64,000 bases of DNA from RYN-230 sp963770545 (GCA_963770545.1 CAVYQF010000045.1:1-64000), one strand, 5' to 3'; positions 19,565 through 28,650 are shown, counted from the stretch's first letter. Numbers and translations are program-made. The notes: generated from the letters alone by a model not told the origin.

Positions 19565-20647
19565 ATGAACAACCTGATCCCGTTCTGGTTTATCGTCATC
19601 ACCGTCCTGTGGACCGGTTTCTTCGTCCTGGAGGGCTTCGACTTCGGCGTGGGCATGCTGCACGGCGCGGTCGGCCAGGATGACGCCGGCCGCCGGGCAG
19701 CCATCAACACCATCGGCCCGCTGTGGGACGGTAACGAGGTCTGGCTGATCGTGGCCGGCGCCGCCATATTCGCCGCGTTTCCCGGCTGGTACGCCACCAT
19801 GTTCTCCGGCTTCTACCTGGCGCTGGTGCTGCTGCTGGGCGCGCTGATGGTCCGCGGCGTGTCCTTCGAGTACCGCGGCAAGCGCGATGCGCTGCGCTGG
19901 CGCCGCACCTGGGACGTCTCGCTGACCGTGAGCAGCGTGCTGGCCCCGCTGCTGGTCGGGGTGGCCCTGGGCGACCTGCTGCACGGGCTGCCCATCAACT
20001 CCCACCAGGAGTACACCGGCTCATTCTGGGACCTGCTCCAGCCCTACGGGGTGTTTACCGGGATCACCCTGGTGCTGATCTGCCTGCTGCACGGCGCGAC
20101 GTTCCTGGGCCTGAAGACCACGGGCGACATGCACGAGCGCGCGGGGAGGCTGGCCCGCCGGGTGGCCCCGGTGACCGCCGCCGCCGTGCTGGCCTTCGCC
20201 ATCTGGACGCACGTGACGTCCAGCACGACGTTCTTCGTCAACCCCATCGAACTGCTCGCCATGCTCGCCGTCCTCGCCGCCGTGTGGCTCGTCTACGAGC
20301 GCCGTGACGGCTTCGCGTTCGCGGCGACCACGGTCACGATGGCGGCCTGCATCATCTCGATCTTCGTGGGCCTGTATCCCAACGTGATGGTCTCCAGCAC
20401 CAACGCGGCCTACAACCTGACCGTGCACAACACGGCGTCGGGAGCGTATTCCCTCAAGGTCATGACGGTCGTGGCGATCATCTTCCTGCCCTTCGTGCTC
20501 GCCTACCAGACCTGGACCTACTACGTGTTCCGCCGGCGCGTCAGCAAGCAGGAATTCCAGCCCGCACTGCCGCGGGGCATGCCGCTGGGCGCAACCCGCC
20601 CGCAGCCCCCGCACCCCGACGGGGCGGTCCCCCCGGCGGAAAACTGA
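19565..20647 (+). CDS. cydB: Cytochrome bd oxidase subunit II
   Basis: The 360-residue membrane subunit partners CydA. The start region MNNLIPFWFIVITVLWTGFF and the family motif VLEGFDFGVGML, followed by GPLWDGNEVWLI, are typical of CydB. Eight to nine helices span the protein. I chose the ATG at 19565, the first Met after the cydA stop; the longer open frame upstream lies inside cydA. The protein ends in a Pro-rich tail. Together with cydA, the G6PD-like gene and ndh it forms a tightly spaced plus-strand cluster. Confidence 0.95.
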   Translation: MNNLIPFWFIVITVLWTGFFVLEGFDFGVGMLHGAVGQDDAGRRAAINTIGPLWDGNEVWLIVAGAAIFAAFPGWYATMFSGFYLALVLLLGALMVRGVSFEYRGKRDALRWRRTWDVSLTVSSVLAPLLVGVALGDLLHGLPINSHQEYTGSFWDLLQPYGVFTGITLVLICLLHGATFLGLKTTGDMHERAGRLARRVAPVTAAAVLAFAIWTHVTSSTTFFVNPIELLAMLAVLAAVWLVYERRDGFAFAATTVTMAACIISIFVGLYPNVMVSSTNAAYNLTVHNTASGAYSLKVMTVVAIIFLPFVLAYQTWTYYVFRRRVSKQEFQPALPRGMPLGATRPQPPHPDGAVPPAEN

Positions 20648-20664
20648 CCGACACAGGAGCGGAA

Positions 20665-22041
20665 ATGAGCACTAACAAGGTTGACGCAATCGTGATCTTC
20701 GGGGCCACCGGTGACCTGGCCAAGATCGAGACCTTCCCGGCGCTGGTCGGCCTGGTCGACCGGGGCGTCCTCGACGTGCCGGTCATCGGGGTAGCGAAGA
20801 GCGGCTGGGGACTGGAGCAGTTCCGCGACTACGCCGAGGCCTCGCTGCGGCTCAACCACATGGACCCTAAGACGCCGGCCGCCCAGAAGATGCTCGGACT
20901 GCTCCGGTACGTCAACGGGGACCTCGACGACGACGCCACCTACAAGGCCATGTCGGACGAAATCGGCACCGGCACCCAGGTCTTGTTCTACCTGGAAGTG
21001 CCGCCCCCGCTGTTCGGCCGGATCGCGAAGGGCATCGCCACGGCCGGCCGGGCCAAGAACGCGCGGGTCATGGTGGAGAAGCCGTTCGGTACCGACCTGG
21101 CCAGCTCGCGGCAGCTCAACGAGACCATGCACCAGTACTTCGGCGAAGACGAGATCTTCCGGGTCAACGACTGGCTGGCCTTCGACCCAGTGGAGAACGT
21201 GCTGTTCGTCCGGTTCGCCAACTCGGTGATCGAGCCGCTGCTCAACCGGACCTACGTGGAAAGCATCCAGATCACCATGGCCGAGGCGTTCGACGTCGCC
21301 GACCGCGGCCGGTTCTACGACCGGACCGGGGCGATCCGGGACGTGGTCCAGAACCACATGCTCCAGGTGCTGGCCACCGTGCTGGCCGAGCCGCCGGACC
21401 GGCCGGGCCTGGCCGACTGGCGGGACGCCAAATCACGGGTGATCTCCGCACTGCGGCCGCTGACCCCGGAAGACGTCGTGAAGGGGCAGTACGAGGGTTA
21501 CCACGAGGTGGACGGCGTCGACCCGAAGTCCACCACGGAGACCTACGTCGCCGTCCGGCTCGCCGCCGACACCTGGCGCTGGGAAGGCGTGCCGATCCTG
21601 ATCCGGGCGGCCAAGTGCATGCCAGTCACCGCCACCGAGGTCGATATCCGCTTCCGGCGGCCCCCGCATGACGTCTTCGGCATCGACCCGTTCGCCGTCC
21701 GCGACTCGCTGCGGTTCCGGGTCTGGCCGGAGACCGCGGTGGGCCTCACCCTGGCCGGCAAGAAGCCGGGCGGCGGGCTGGAGCCGCTGCTGGAGGACCT
21801 GACGTTCTCGGGGCAGACCGGTTCGGACATGCGTCCCTACGACCGGCTCATCGGCGCGGCCCTGGACGGTGACCGATGGCTGTTCGCCCGCCAGGACACC
21901 GTCGAAGCCGCCTGGGAGGTCGTGGACCCGGTCCTGGGCGACGTCGGGCCCGTGCATCCCTACGCCAAGGGCAGCTGGGGCCCGCAGGAAGCAGACCGGC
22001 TGCTGCCCGAACGGGATACCTGGCATGACCCCGCTGGCTGA
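20665..22041 (+). CDS. Glucose-6-phosphate dehydrogenase homologue with altered active-site motif
   Basis: The 458-residue protein is a full-length G6PD-fold homologue. It has an N-terminal NADP site (IFGATGDLAK, residues 11-20), VEKPFGTDLASS (about 138-148), and RFANSVIEPLLNRTYVESIQ. The base-bearing VQNHMLQVLA (His 231) is also present. However, the substrate motif normally reading RIDHYLGK is RVNDWLAF here (residues 166-173, bases 21160-21183), so the conserved Asp, His and Lys that bind the phosphate sugar are gone. The Arg-Lys after GDLAK is also replaced (IETFPAL). True G6PDs are usually 480-510 residues. It starts after AGGAG, 17 bases past cydB, and ndh follows within 21 bases. It may use another substrate or be regulatory, so I do not call it zwf. 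Confidence 0.85.
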   Translation: MSTNKVDAIVIFGATGDLAKIETFPALVGLVDRGVLDVPVIGVAKSGWGLEQFRDYAEASLRLNHMDPKTPAAQKMLGLLRYVNGDLDDDATYKAMSDEIGTGTQVLFYLEVPPPLFGRIAKGIATAGRAKNARVMVEKPFGTDLASSRQLNETMHQYFGEDEIFRVNDWLAFDPVENVLFVRFANSVIEPLLNRTYVESIQITMAEAFDVADRGRFYDRTGAIRDVVQNHMLQVLATVLAEPPDRPGLADWRDAKSRVISALRPLTPEDVVKGQYEGYHEVDGVDPKSTTETYVAVRLAADTWRWEGVPILIRAAKCMPVTATEVDIRFRRPPHDVFGIDPFAVRDSLRFRVWPETAVGLTLAGKKPGGGLEPLLEDLTFSGQTGSDMRPYDRLIGAALDGDRWLFARQDTVEAAWEVVDPVLGDVGPVHPYAKGSWGPQEADRLLPERDTWHDPAG

Positions 22042-22061
22042 ATGACGGACTGGAGCAGGCC

Positions 22062-23456
22062 ATGACAGACCCATCCGGCCGGCGCCGCGTGGTGATCGTG
22101 GGCGGCGGCTTCGCCGGCCTGTTCGCCGTGCGCGCCCTGGGGCGCAACGTCTCGGTGACCATGATCGACCGGTCCCAGCACCACGTGTTCGCGCCGCTGC
22201 TCTACCAGTGTGCGACGGGCATCCTGTCCGAGGGGAAGATCGCCACCCCGCTGCGGGATCTGCTCAAGAAGCACAAGAACGTGGACGTCGTGATGGCCGA
22301 GGTCACCGACTTCGACGTGGCCGGGCGCCGGGTGATCGCCCGGCGGGTCGGTGGCGAGCGCCTCGAGTTCGGCTACGACGAGCTCATCGTGGCGGCCGGG
22401 GTCCGCCAGTCCTACTTCGGCCACGACGAGTTCGCCCGCTGGGCCCCGGGCATGAAGACGATCTCGGACGCGCTCGGCATCCGCCGCCGGGTGTACGGCG
22501 CGTTCGAGATGGCCCAGACCGCGGCGACCCCGGAGGAACGCCGCGCCTGGCTGACGTTCGTCCTGGTGGGGGCGGGACCGACCGGCGTGGAGCTCGCGGG
22601 CCAGCTCCGGGAGGTGGCCACCATCACGCTGCGCCACGAGTTCCGGACCCTCGAGCCGGAGGACGCGCGGGTCCTGCTGTTCGACGGGGGCGGCGCGCCG
22701 CTGGCCGTGTTCGGCCCGAAGTTGTCGCAGAAGGCGGCCAGCGCCCTGGACAAGCTGGGGGTCGAGCAGCACATGGGCTCGATCGTCACTCACGTCGACC
22801 AGGGCTGGGTGCTCGTCCGCGACCACGACGGCCAGGAGACCCGCTACGACGCCAACACCGTGCTGTGGACGGCCGGGGTCGAGGCGCCGCCGGTCGCCGC
22901 TGCCCTGGCCGCGGCCACCGGCGCCCACACCGACCGGGCCGGGCGTGTCATGGTCGAGAAGGACCTGACCATCCCCGGCCATCCCGAGATCTCTGTCCTC
23001 GGCGACATGATGAGCCTGGACAAGCTGCCGGGAGTGGCCGAGGTGGCCATGCAGACCGGGCTGTACACCGGCCACCGTCTCCGGCACCGGGCGGCGGGAA
23101 ATATGGCCGAGAAGCCATTCCGCTACCACGACCTCGGCTCTGCCGCGTACATATCCCGCGGCCAGGCCGTTGTTAAAGCGGGGCCACTGCAGATGAGCGG
23201 TCTCCTGGGCTGGATCAGCTGGCTGTTCATCCACATCGCTTTCCTGACCGGCTACCGCAACCGTGTCGGGGCCATGCTGACCTGGTGGCTGGCTTTCGCC
23301 CGCAACCTGCGCCGTGAGCGGGCCTTCACCACCCAGCAACTCGAGACCCGGGACGTCTACACTTTCCCGTTGGGCCCTACCGGACTGGAGCCAGGCGCTC
23401 CATCGTCGGCCGACCCTAGCGGTACCACCGGCGGCGGAAAGGCGGCCCACCCGTGA
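22062..23456 (+). CDS. ndh: Type II NADH dehydrogenase (NDH-2)
   Basis: The 464-residue flavoprotein has two dinucleotide folds: VVIVGGGFAGLFAVRAL for FAD (about 8-24) and VLVGAGPTGVELAGQL for NADH (about 168-183). PLLYQCATGILSEGKIATPLR is a typical NDH-2 segment, and the end GDMMSLDKLPGVAEVAMQTG contacts FAD and quinone. A hydrophobic and amphipathic C-terminal part (LLGWISWLFIHIAFLTGYRNR) anchors it to the membrane. It passes electrons from NADH to menaquinone without pumping protons and would supply the neighbouring cytochrome bd. The start has GGAG six bases upstream. Its stop overlaps the next gene by 4 bases. Confidence 0.92.
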   Translation: MTDPSGRRRVVIVGGGFAGLFAVRALGRNVSVTMIDRSQHHVFAPLLYQCATGILSEGKIATPLRDLLKKHKNVDVVMAEVTDFDVAGRRVIARRVGGERLEFGYDELIVAAGVRQSYFGHDEFARWAPGMKTISDALGIRRRVYGAFEMAQTAATPEERRAWLTFVLVGAGPTGVELAGQLREVATITLRHEFRTLEPEDARVLLFDGGGAPLAVFGPKLSQKAASALDKLGVEQHMGSIVTHVDQGWVLVRDHDGQETRYDANTVLWTAGVEAPPVAAALAAATGAHTDRAGRVMVEKDLTIPGHPEISVLGDMMSLDKLPGVAEVAMQTGLYTGHRLRHRAAGNMAEKPFRYHDLGSAAYISRGQAVVKAGPLQMSGLLGWISWLFIHIAFLTGYRNRVGAMLTWWLAFARNLRRERAFTTQQLETRDVYTFPLGPTGLEPGAPSSADPSGTTGGGKAAHP

Positions 23457-23674
23457 CCATAGGCGGGAGCATCGCGCTCATCGTGATCGGCGCCATCCTG
23501 CGTTTCGGCATCACCTGGAAGCCCGCGCACGTCGATCTCCAGGTCATCGGCGTCATCTTGATGATCGCCGGGGCCATCGGCCTGATCATCGCGCTGGTGT
23601 TCCTGTTCCGGCGCCGCGCACGGCCAGCGACAGAGGTGTACGAGGAGCGCCGCTACACCGAACCGCCACGCTGA
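23453..23674 (+). CDS. DUF6458 family small membrane protein
   Basis: The 73-residue product has two hydrophobic helices separated by a short loop (TIGGSIALIVIGAILRFGI, then DLQVIGVILMIAGAIGLIIA) and a basic, then acidic tail. This layout and opening match a small actinobacterial family (DUF6458) of unknown role. The GTG start overlaps the ndh stop (GTGA), so it is translationally coupled to ndh. Confidence 0.75.
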   Translation: MTIGGSIALIVIGAILRFGITWKPAHVDLQVIGVILMIAGAIGLIIALVFLFRRRARPATEVYEERRYTEPPR

Positions 23675-23710
23675 CCTCAGGGCAGGCATCGGCCCGGCTG
23701 CGGCCGGCCA

Positions 23711-24370
23711 TCAGCCGCCGGCCAGCCCGAAGATGCCGTTGCCGACCATGATGGCCCCCGCCACCAGCAGCACCCCGATGAGAATCTTGTTGCCGTTCGC
23801 GCGCAGCCAGGCGTTGAACGCCGTGAGGCGCGCTGTGGTCACGCCCGGCGCGATCAGGTGGAGCAGCAGGGGCAGCCACACGAAAGCCGCGTTGATGATC
23901 ACGACCACGATGATGGCCGTCGCGGTGTATTCGATGTCCGCGTTGGCCGTGGCGATCACCTGAAGGGCGGCGATAAACGTGAGGCCCGGGGCGAACAGCA
24001 GCAGGCCGACCGCGAAGGCGCTGCCCGGGGCCGGATCGGCGATCATCCGTGACACCAGCCCCTGCTTCTTGTCGGGGTCGGGCGGCTTCGGCTTGCGCTT
24101 GGCCAGCACGGCGCCCGCCGCGAGCAATAGGATGCCGAGGCCGAGCCGAAGCCCGTAACGGGGGGTGTGCGCGCTGCGATGGCTGAAGCCGGTGTTGCGC
24201 AGGATCACGAGCACGACCAGGCCCATGACCAGGCTCATCAGGATCGCGCCGGCCAGGTAGAGCGTGCCTACCAGCCGGGGGCGGGCGGAGCCGAGGTACA
24301 CGGCGGCCACCAGCAGCGCGGTCGGGGAGATCGCGGCCAGCACCGCTAGTCCGGCCGCTTGCAGGATCAC
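23711..24370 (-). CDS. GAP/Sap-like (LysE-like) membrane protein
   Basis: The 219-residue protein has six helices in a 3+3 arrangement with a basic central loop (KRKPKPPDPDKK). AAISPTALLVAAVYLGS near the N-terminus and FAPGLTFIAALQVIA after the loop are characteristic of the GAP family, which includes the mycobacterial sulfolipid-1-addressing protein. Such proteins are thought to move lipids or small molecules across the membrane; the cargo here is unknown. It is the last gene of a minus-strand group of membrane-lipid genes. Confidence 0.75.
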   Translation of the reverse strand: MILQAAGLAVLAAISPTALLVAAVYLGSARPRLVGTLYLAGAILMSLVMGLVVLVILRNTGFSHRSAHTPRYGLRLGLGILLLAAGAVLAKRKPKPPDPDKKQGLVSRMIADPAPGSAFAVGLLLFAPGLTFIAALQVIATANADIEYTATAIIVVVIINAAFVWLPLLLHLIAPGVTTARLTAFNAWLRANGNKILIGVLLVAGAIMVGNGIFGLAGG

Positions 24371-24419
24371 GAGATCTGCCTCCCTTCCCCGGGCAGGCGG
24401 CGAGTGGCCGGGGCGGACC

Positions 24420-25691
24420 TCACGGGTGGGCCGCTGTCGCTGGCGGAGGGGCCGGCCTGCTGCCGATCAGCTCAATCAGTCCGAGAACGACCAGCAGCGC
24501 GATGGCGATCACCACGGCGACGACGGCTGTCGGGCGCCCCCAGAACACGAACACGAGCGCGGCCAGTGATACCGCGCAGATCCGCAGTCCCTTACGGTGC
24601 GCATAGGTCCAGGTCCCCACCGGGCCGGTCCGCACACCCGCATGCTCGCCGCTCTGCCGAACCCAGCCGAGGCCCGACGAGAAGGCCCTCCGGATCCTGA
24701 CCGCGGTGACCGACGGCCCGGTCAGGAACGCGCCAGCGGCCACGACCAGGCCGACGACCAGGATCGTGCGCAGCCCTTCCTTGATGAACCGGACCAGCGT
24801 GTCGAACAGGGCCGCGGCCGCATCAGCGGGAAGCACGTCGTTCGGGACGCTGCTCAGGTAGACGCTGCGGAAGATCAGCAGCCCGGCCGCGAGCACCAGC
24901 ATCGACGCGGCCAGGCCGAGGCCCGCCCCGATCAGGGCCCGCCGGTGGCCGCGGGCCACGTACACGCCGAGCGCCAGGAGCAGCAGGGCCAGGACCGGCA
25001 GCACGATCTTGAGGTCATTGAGGAGCCGGTATCCGGACTGCGCTTTGACCAGGTACTTGGCCGAGAACAGGCTCAGCGTCGGGTTGATGGCCGGGAGCTT
25101 GCTGACCAGCGTGAAGCCGCGCTTGACCAGATCCTGCTTAATCAGGTTGATGAACGGGCCGAGGCTGAGGACGACCTGCCCGTTGCTGACGCTGACCGAA
25201 CTGCCGCCCTGCCCGGAGAGAGCCTTGACCAGCTGCGCGTGCACGGCGGTGTTGGCCCGGACCCAGACCCGGGCGAACTGCGGGCTGATCACTATCTTGT
25301 GCACCTGGCCATGAATGAATCCGGCGACCGCGCTGCTGATCGACGGGCCGAACGACTGCAGGAGCGCGCCGACACGCGGCAGCCCACGGCTGGTCAGGAG
25401 GCCGGCGGCCTGATCGGTGTACCCGGTCACGTTGAGGTGGGTGGTGATCTGGTTCGTGATCTTGTCGGTGAGCGCATTCTGGACGGCCGGATCGTGGACC
25501 AGCGGCTCCACGTTGGCCACGTAACGGCTGGTGCTCGAGACCTCGTTAGCGGTCCAGACGGCCAGCACCGAGAGCGGCGCCAGCAGGCACCCAATGACGA
25601 TGAGGACGACCGCGACCGGAGCCCGCCAGCCGACGTGAGTCCGGCGGGGCGTCACGGTCGGCTCCCCCGCCGCGCGACCCCCGTCAGACAT
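24420..25691 (-). CDS. Conserved actinobacterial integral membrane protein
   Basis: I set the start at the ATG at 25691, which has GGAGG seven bases upstream; the frame extends 27 codons further without a better site. The 423-residue product has one N-terminal helix (VAVVLIVIGCLLAPLSVLAVW, from about residue 23), a roughly 180-residue external domain, and four more helices after about 230. The external part holds YVANVEPLVHDPAVQNALTD and repeated amphipathic helices, a pattern I recall from conserved actinobacterial membrane proteins of unknown function. No enzyme motif is seen. It is probably co-transcribed with the GAP gene 49 bases downstream. Confidence 0.65.
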   Translation of the reverse strand: MSDGGRAAGEPTVTPRRTHVGWRAPVAVVLIVIGCLLAPLSVLAVWTANEVSSTSRYVANVEPLVHDPAVQNALTDKITNQITTHLNVTGYTDQAAGLLTSRGLPRVGALLQSFGPSISSAVAGFIHGQVHKIVISPQFARVWVRANTAVHAQLVKALSGQGGSSVSVSNGQVVLSLGPFINLIKQDLVKRGFTLVSKLPAINPTLSLFSAKYLVKAQSGYRLLNDLKIVLPVLALLLLALGVYVARGHRRALIGAGLGLAASMLVLAAGLLIFRSVYLSSVPNDVLPADAAAALFDTLVRFIKEGLRTILVVGLVVAAGAFLTGPSVTAVRIRRAFSSGLGWVRQSGEHAGVRTGPVGTWTYAHRKGLRICAVSLAALVFVFWGRPTAVVAVVIAIALLVVLGLIELIGSRPAPPPATAAHP

Positions 25692-25836
25692 CCCCTGGCC
25701 TCCCGCTGATCGCCCCGGTGCCCCGCCGCCGGTCACGCTCTGCCGCGCCGGCTCCTCGCTGGGTCCGCCCACGGTCTCCCACGGAGGCTGTCCTCCGCCT
25801 CCCCCCGCAGGGGTGAGTCATTGGGCGTCCGGACGT

Positions 25837-26424
25837 CTACCGGCTGACCTCGGGCATGCGCGCCGGTGCCCGGGGCGAATGATGGTCGAGCAGGTCAGCC
25901 ACGGCCAGGCCAGCACTGGCGCCGATGAGGGAGCCGGTCACCGTGTCCCCCGGGTAGTGCACCCCGGTATGCACCCGTGAGTACGCCACCGCGGCGGCCA
26001 GGAACCCGGCACCCAGCGCGACCCAGGGCTCGTCCCGGCTGATCGCGGTGGCGAAGGCGAACGCCGACGCTGAATGGCCGGAGGGGAACGAGGTGGAGTC
26101 GGGCATCCGGACCTGGCGCACCCCCGGCACCCCGGCGCCGGCCCGGTCCGGGCGGGCCCGCCGGCCGAGCGGCTTGATGCCCAGGTTGACCAGCGCCGAG
26201 GTCGCCCCGATGGCCAGCGTGCCGCGGACCGCCGCCCGCCGCCCCGCCGCCCCGCCGGCCACGGCCAGCAACGCGGCCAGGGCCAGCCAGATCCGGGACT
26301 TGTCGGCGGCCCGGGACAGCCGCCGCAGCGGCTCGTCCAGGGCCGGGGTGGGAGTGACGGCGATCGCGTCGTATACCGCCCGGTCCACCGCCGCGAGCTG
26401 GTGGGCCGCTTCCCGTGTCGTCAC
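25837..26424 (-). CDS. PAP2-family phosphatase
   Basis: The 195-residue membrane phosphatase has the three PAP2 signatures in order: KPLGRRARP, FPSGHSAS with the proton-donor His, and SRVHTGVHYPGD with the nucleophile His. Five to six helices are visible. It probably dephosphorylates phosphatidic acid, phosphatidylglycerol phosphate or an undecaprenyl-type pyrophosphate at the membrane. It is divergent from the diacylglycerol-kinase-like gene 85 bases away, and the two activities could act on the same lipid pool in opposite directions. Confidence 0.88.
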   Translation of the reverse strand: MTTREAAHQLAAVDRAVYDAIAVTPTPALDEPLRRLSRAADKSRIWLALAALLAVAGGAAGRRAAVRGTLAIGATSALVNLGIKPLGRRARPDRAGAGVPGVRQVRMPDSTSFPSGHSASAFAFATAISRDEPWVALGAGFLAAAVAYSRVHTGVHYPGDTVTGSLIGASAGLAVADLLDHHSPRAPARMPEVSR

Positions 26425-26508
26425 GCGCGTATGCTAACACCCGGATAACAAAGCGCCGCGGGGAAGCTGCCCGGGCCCCTGGGCTGAGGTGCGTGCCGGG
26501 GGGATCGC

Positions 26509-27945
26509 TTGACCGCAGGCTCCGAGCCGAATCGTCCGACCGTCAGGGAGCGACTCTCCGCGGTCGGTGCCCTGCTGGCCCTGGTCGCTTCGGCCGGTCT
26601 CGCGCTGATCGGTGTGGCCGTGCACCTGCTGGCCATCCTGGTCGTCACCATCGGGCTGCTGATCTGCGTGACCGGCTGCTGGTACGCCGTGTCCCGGCGC
26701 GGAGTGATCCGGATGATCTCGCTGCTGGTGGTGGTGGCCGCGCTGGGCGGGACCATCACCGGCCTGTTCTTCGCGGGGATCCGCTGGTTCATGCTGGTCC
26801 TGATCGCCGCGCTGGCCGCCGGGTCGGTGCTGGCCGCGCGGTACGCGCTGCGGCGCACTGACCAGGCCCTCCGGGCGGAGGCGACCCGGCTGCCCCGGGC
26901 CCGGCAGCCGGAGCATCCGGTGCTGATCATGAACCCGAGGTCCGGCGGAGGGAAGGTGGGGCGGTTCCAGCTGGTCGTCGAGTCCCGGAAGCGGGGGATC
27001 GAGCCCATCCTCCTGGGACCCGGTGACGACCTGCGCGAACTAGCCGAGGACGCGGTCCGCCGCGGCGCGGACGTGCTGGGCATGGCGGGCGGCGATGGCT
27101 CGCAGGCGCTGGTCGCCTCGGTCGCGGCCCAGGCCGACGTGGACTACGTGTGCGTTCCGGCCGGCACCCGCAACCACTTCGCCCTCGACCTGGGACTGGA
27201 CCGGGCCGACGTGGTGGGGGCGCTCGATGCCTACGCGGACGCGCGGGAACGGCATATCGATCTGGCTGAGGTGAACGGCCGGACGTTCGTGAACAACGCC
27301 TCGCTCGGGCTGTACGCCCAGGTGGTCCAGTCCCCGGAGTACCGGGACGCAAAGCTGCGGACCGCCGCCGCCGTACTGCCGGGCCTGCTCGGCCCGGACG
27401 CCCGGCCGCTGGACCTCTGCTTCACCGGGCCGGACGGCGCGGAGCACCCCACCGCCCATCTCATCCTGGTCTCCAACAACCCCTACCAGCTGGTCCCGAC
27501 GGGCGGGGGAGTGGGCACCCGGGAGCGGATCGACGGCGGCGTGCTGGGCGTGGTCACGGTGATGATCACCGACGCGGCCCAGGCCAGCCAGTTCTTCGCC
27601 CTCCAGGCCGCCGGCCAGGCCCGGAAGTTCAGCGGCTGGGCCGAGTGGGCCGCGCCAGAATTCGAGATCCGCTCGGCCGGCCCGGTTGCGGTCGGCGTGG
27701 ACGGTGAGGCGCTGATCATGGAGCCCCCGCTGATCTTCACGTCCAGGCCGGCCGCGTTGCGGGTCCGGCTACCCCGCCGGACACTCCGGCGCTCGCCCGC
27801 GGCCCGGGCCGTTCATGTGCTCTCCCGGTCCACCCTGACCAGCCTGGCCCGGGTGGCGGCCGGGGTCACCCCGAGCTCAGCCGGGCCCGGATCGGCAGGT
27901 GATCGGAGCCGACCGGCTCCAGCACCTCCGTCTCCGAGGCGCTGA
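26509..27945 (+). CDS. Diacylglycerol-kinase-catalytic-domain lipid kinase, membrane-anchored
   Basis: It starts at a TTG preceded by a GGGGGG site. The 478-residue protein begins with about four hydrophobic helices (residues 18-115), then a DAGK catalytic domain with NPRSGGGKVGRF (about 143) and GMAGGDGSQALV (about 193). The second lobe contains FVNNASLGLYA. Such enzymes phosphorylate diacylglycerol or related lipids, or use a lipid-linked acceptor. The N-terminal helices are an addition to the soluble YegS/DgkB size of about 300 residues. The last 80 bases overlap the 3' end of the EEP gene on the other strand, and the final 25 residues are low-complexity. Confidence 0.85.
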   Translation: MTAGSEPNRPTVRERLSAVGALLALVASAGLALIGVAVHLLAILVVTIGLLICVTGCWYAVSRRGVIRMISLLVVVAALGGTITGLFFAGIRWFMLVLIAALAAGSVLAARYALRRTDQALRAEATRLPRARQPEHPVLIMNPRSGGGKVGRFQLVVESRKRGIEPILLGPGDDLRELAEDAVRRGADVLGMAGGDGSQALVASVAAQADVDYVCVPAGTRNHFALDLGLDRADVVGALDAYADARERHIDLAEVNGRTFVNNASLGLYAQVVQSPEYRDAKLRTAAAVLPGLLGPDARPLDLCFTGPDGAEHPTAHLILVSNNPYQLVPTGGGVGTRERIDGGVLGVVTVMITDAAQASQFFALQAAGQARKFSGWAEWAAPEFEIRSAGPVAVGVDGEALIMEPPLIFTSRPAALRVRLPRRTLRRSPAARAVHVLSRSTLTSLARVAAGVTPSSAGPGSAGDRSRPAPAPPSPRR

Positions 27946-28600
27946 CCGCCCCGCCGAGCAGCATGTGATCGAGCTGGACCAGCGGCCGCCCGGCCGGAAA
28001 GGACCGGCCGCGCACCACGGAACGGTAGCCCCCCGCGACGCGCGTGCCCAGGCGGGGCATGTTGAGGTCGCCGGCGACGACGGTCGGCAGCGAGCTTCCG
28101 GCCAGCCTGCGCACCAGCAGGGCGAGCTGGACCGGGCTGCTGTAGCGGTGCGTCAGGTGGGTATTCACTACCCGCAGCGCGGTCCCGCCCGGGGTGGCCA
28201 GTGTGAGGACCTGCGCCGCGCGGCTGATCCGGTCGCCAGGCGCCCGGCCGAGCTCGATCTCCTGGTACCCGATGACCGGGACCATGCTCAGCACGGCCAG
28301 CCCCCAGGAGCCGGCCCCCGGGTCTGCCCCGACGCCGAGCCGGGCCCGGGTGGTGTTGCGGGCCAGCCCCCGGTGCCGCACCTCGGCGCCCAGCGCGGCG
28401 GCCACGCTGGTCACGACGTCTGGCTCCGCCTCGGGCCGCCAGGCTTCCTGCAGGGTGATGACGTCCGCCTTGAGCTGATGGCAGACCCCGGCGACGTCGA
28501 AGGGCTCGCCGCGGCTGGTCAGGCCTCCATGCAGGTTCAGGCTCGCCAGGGTGATCGGGCTGGCCTGGCTCATTTCCGCCCCGGGTAGCGCATCGGTCAC
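27866..28600 (-). CDS. Endonuclease/exonuclease/phosphatase (EEP) family hydrolase
   Basis: The 244-residue protein has the EEP core: SLNLHGG, VITLQEAW (metal-binding Glu), VNTHLTH, AGDLNMP, QLDHML and VGSDHLPI (catalytic Asp-His). The fold serves nucleases, sphingomyelinases and inositol phosphatases, and the sequence does not tell which. There is no signal peptide, so it is probably cytoplasmic. Its 3' end overlaps the convergent lipid-kinase gene by 80 bases, both being coding. It lies downstream of glnA, but a strong hairpin separates them. Confidence 0.85.
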   Translation of the reverse strand: MTDALPGAEMSQASPITLASLNLHGGLTSRGEPFDVAGVCHQLKADVITLQEAWRPEAEPDVVTSVAAALGAEVRHRGLARNTTRARLGVGADPGAGSWGLAVLSMVPVIGYQEIELGRAPGDRISRAAQVLTLATPGGTALRVVNTHLTHRYSSPVQLALLVRRLAGSSLPTVVAGDLNMPRLGTRVAGGYRSVVRGRSFPAGRPLVQLDHMLLGGAVSASETEVLEPVGSDHLPIRARLSSG

Positions 28601-28650
28601 CGCTCCATCCTGCCTGCTCCGCGCCGCTGGCGAGTCCGGCCGGGAAAACG

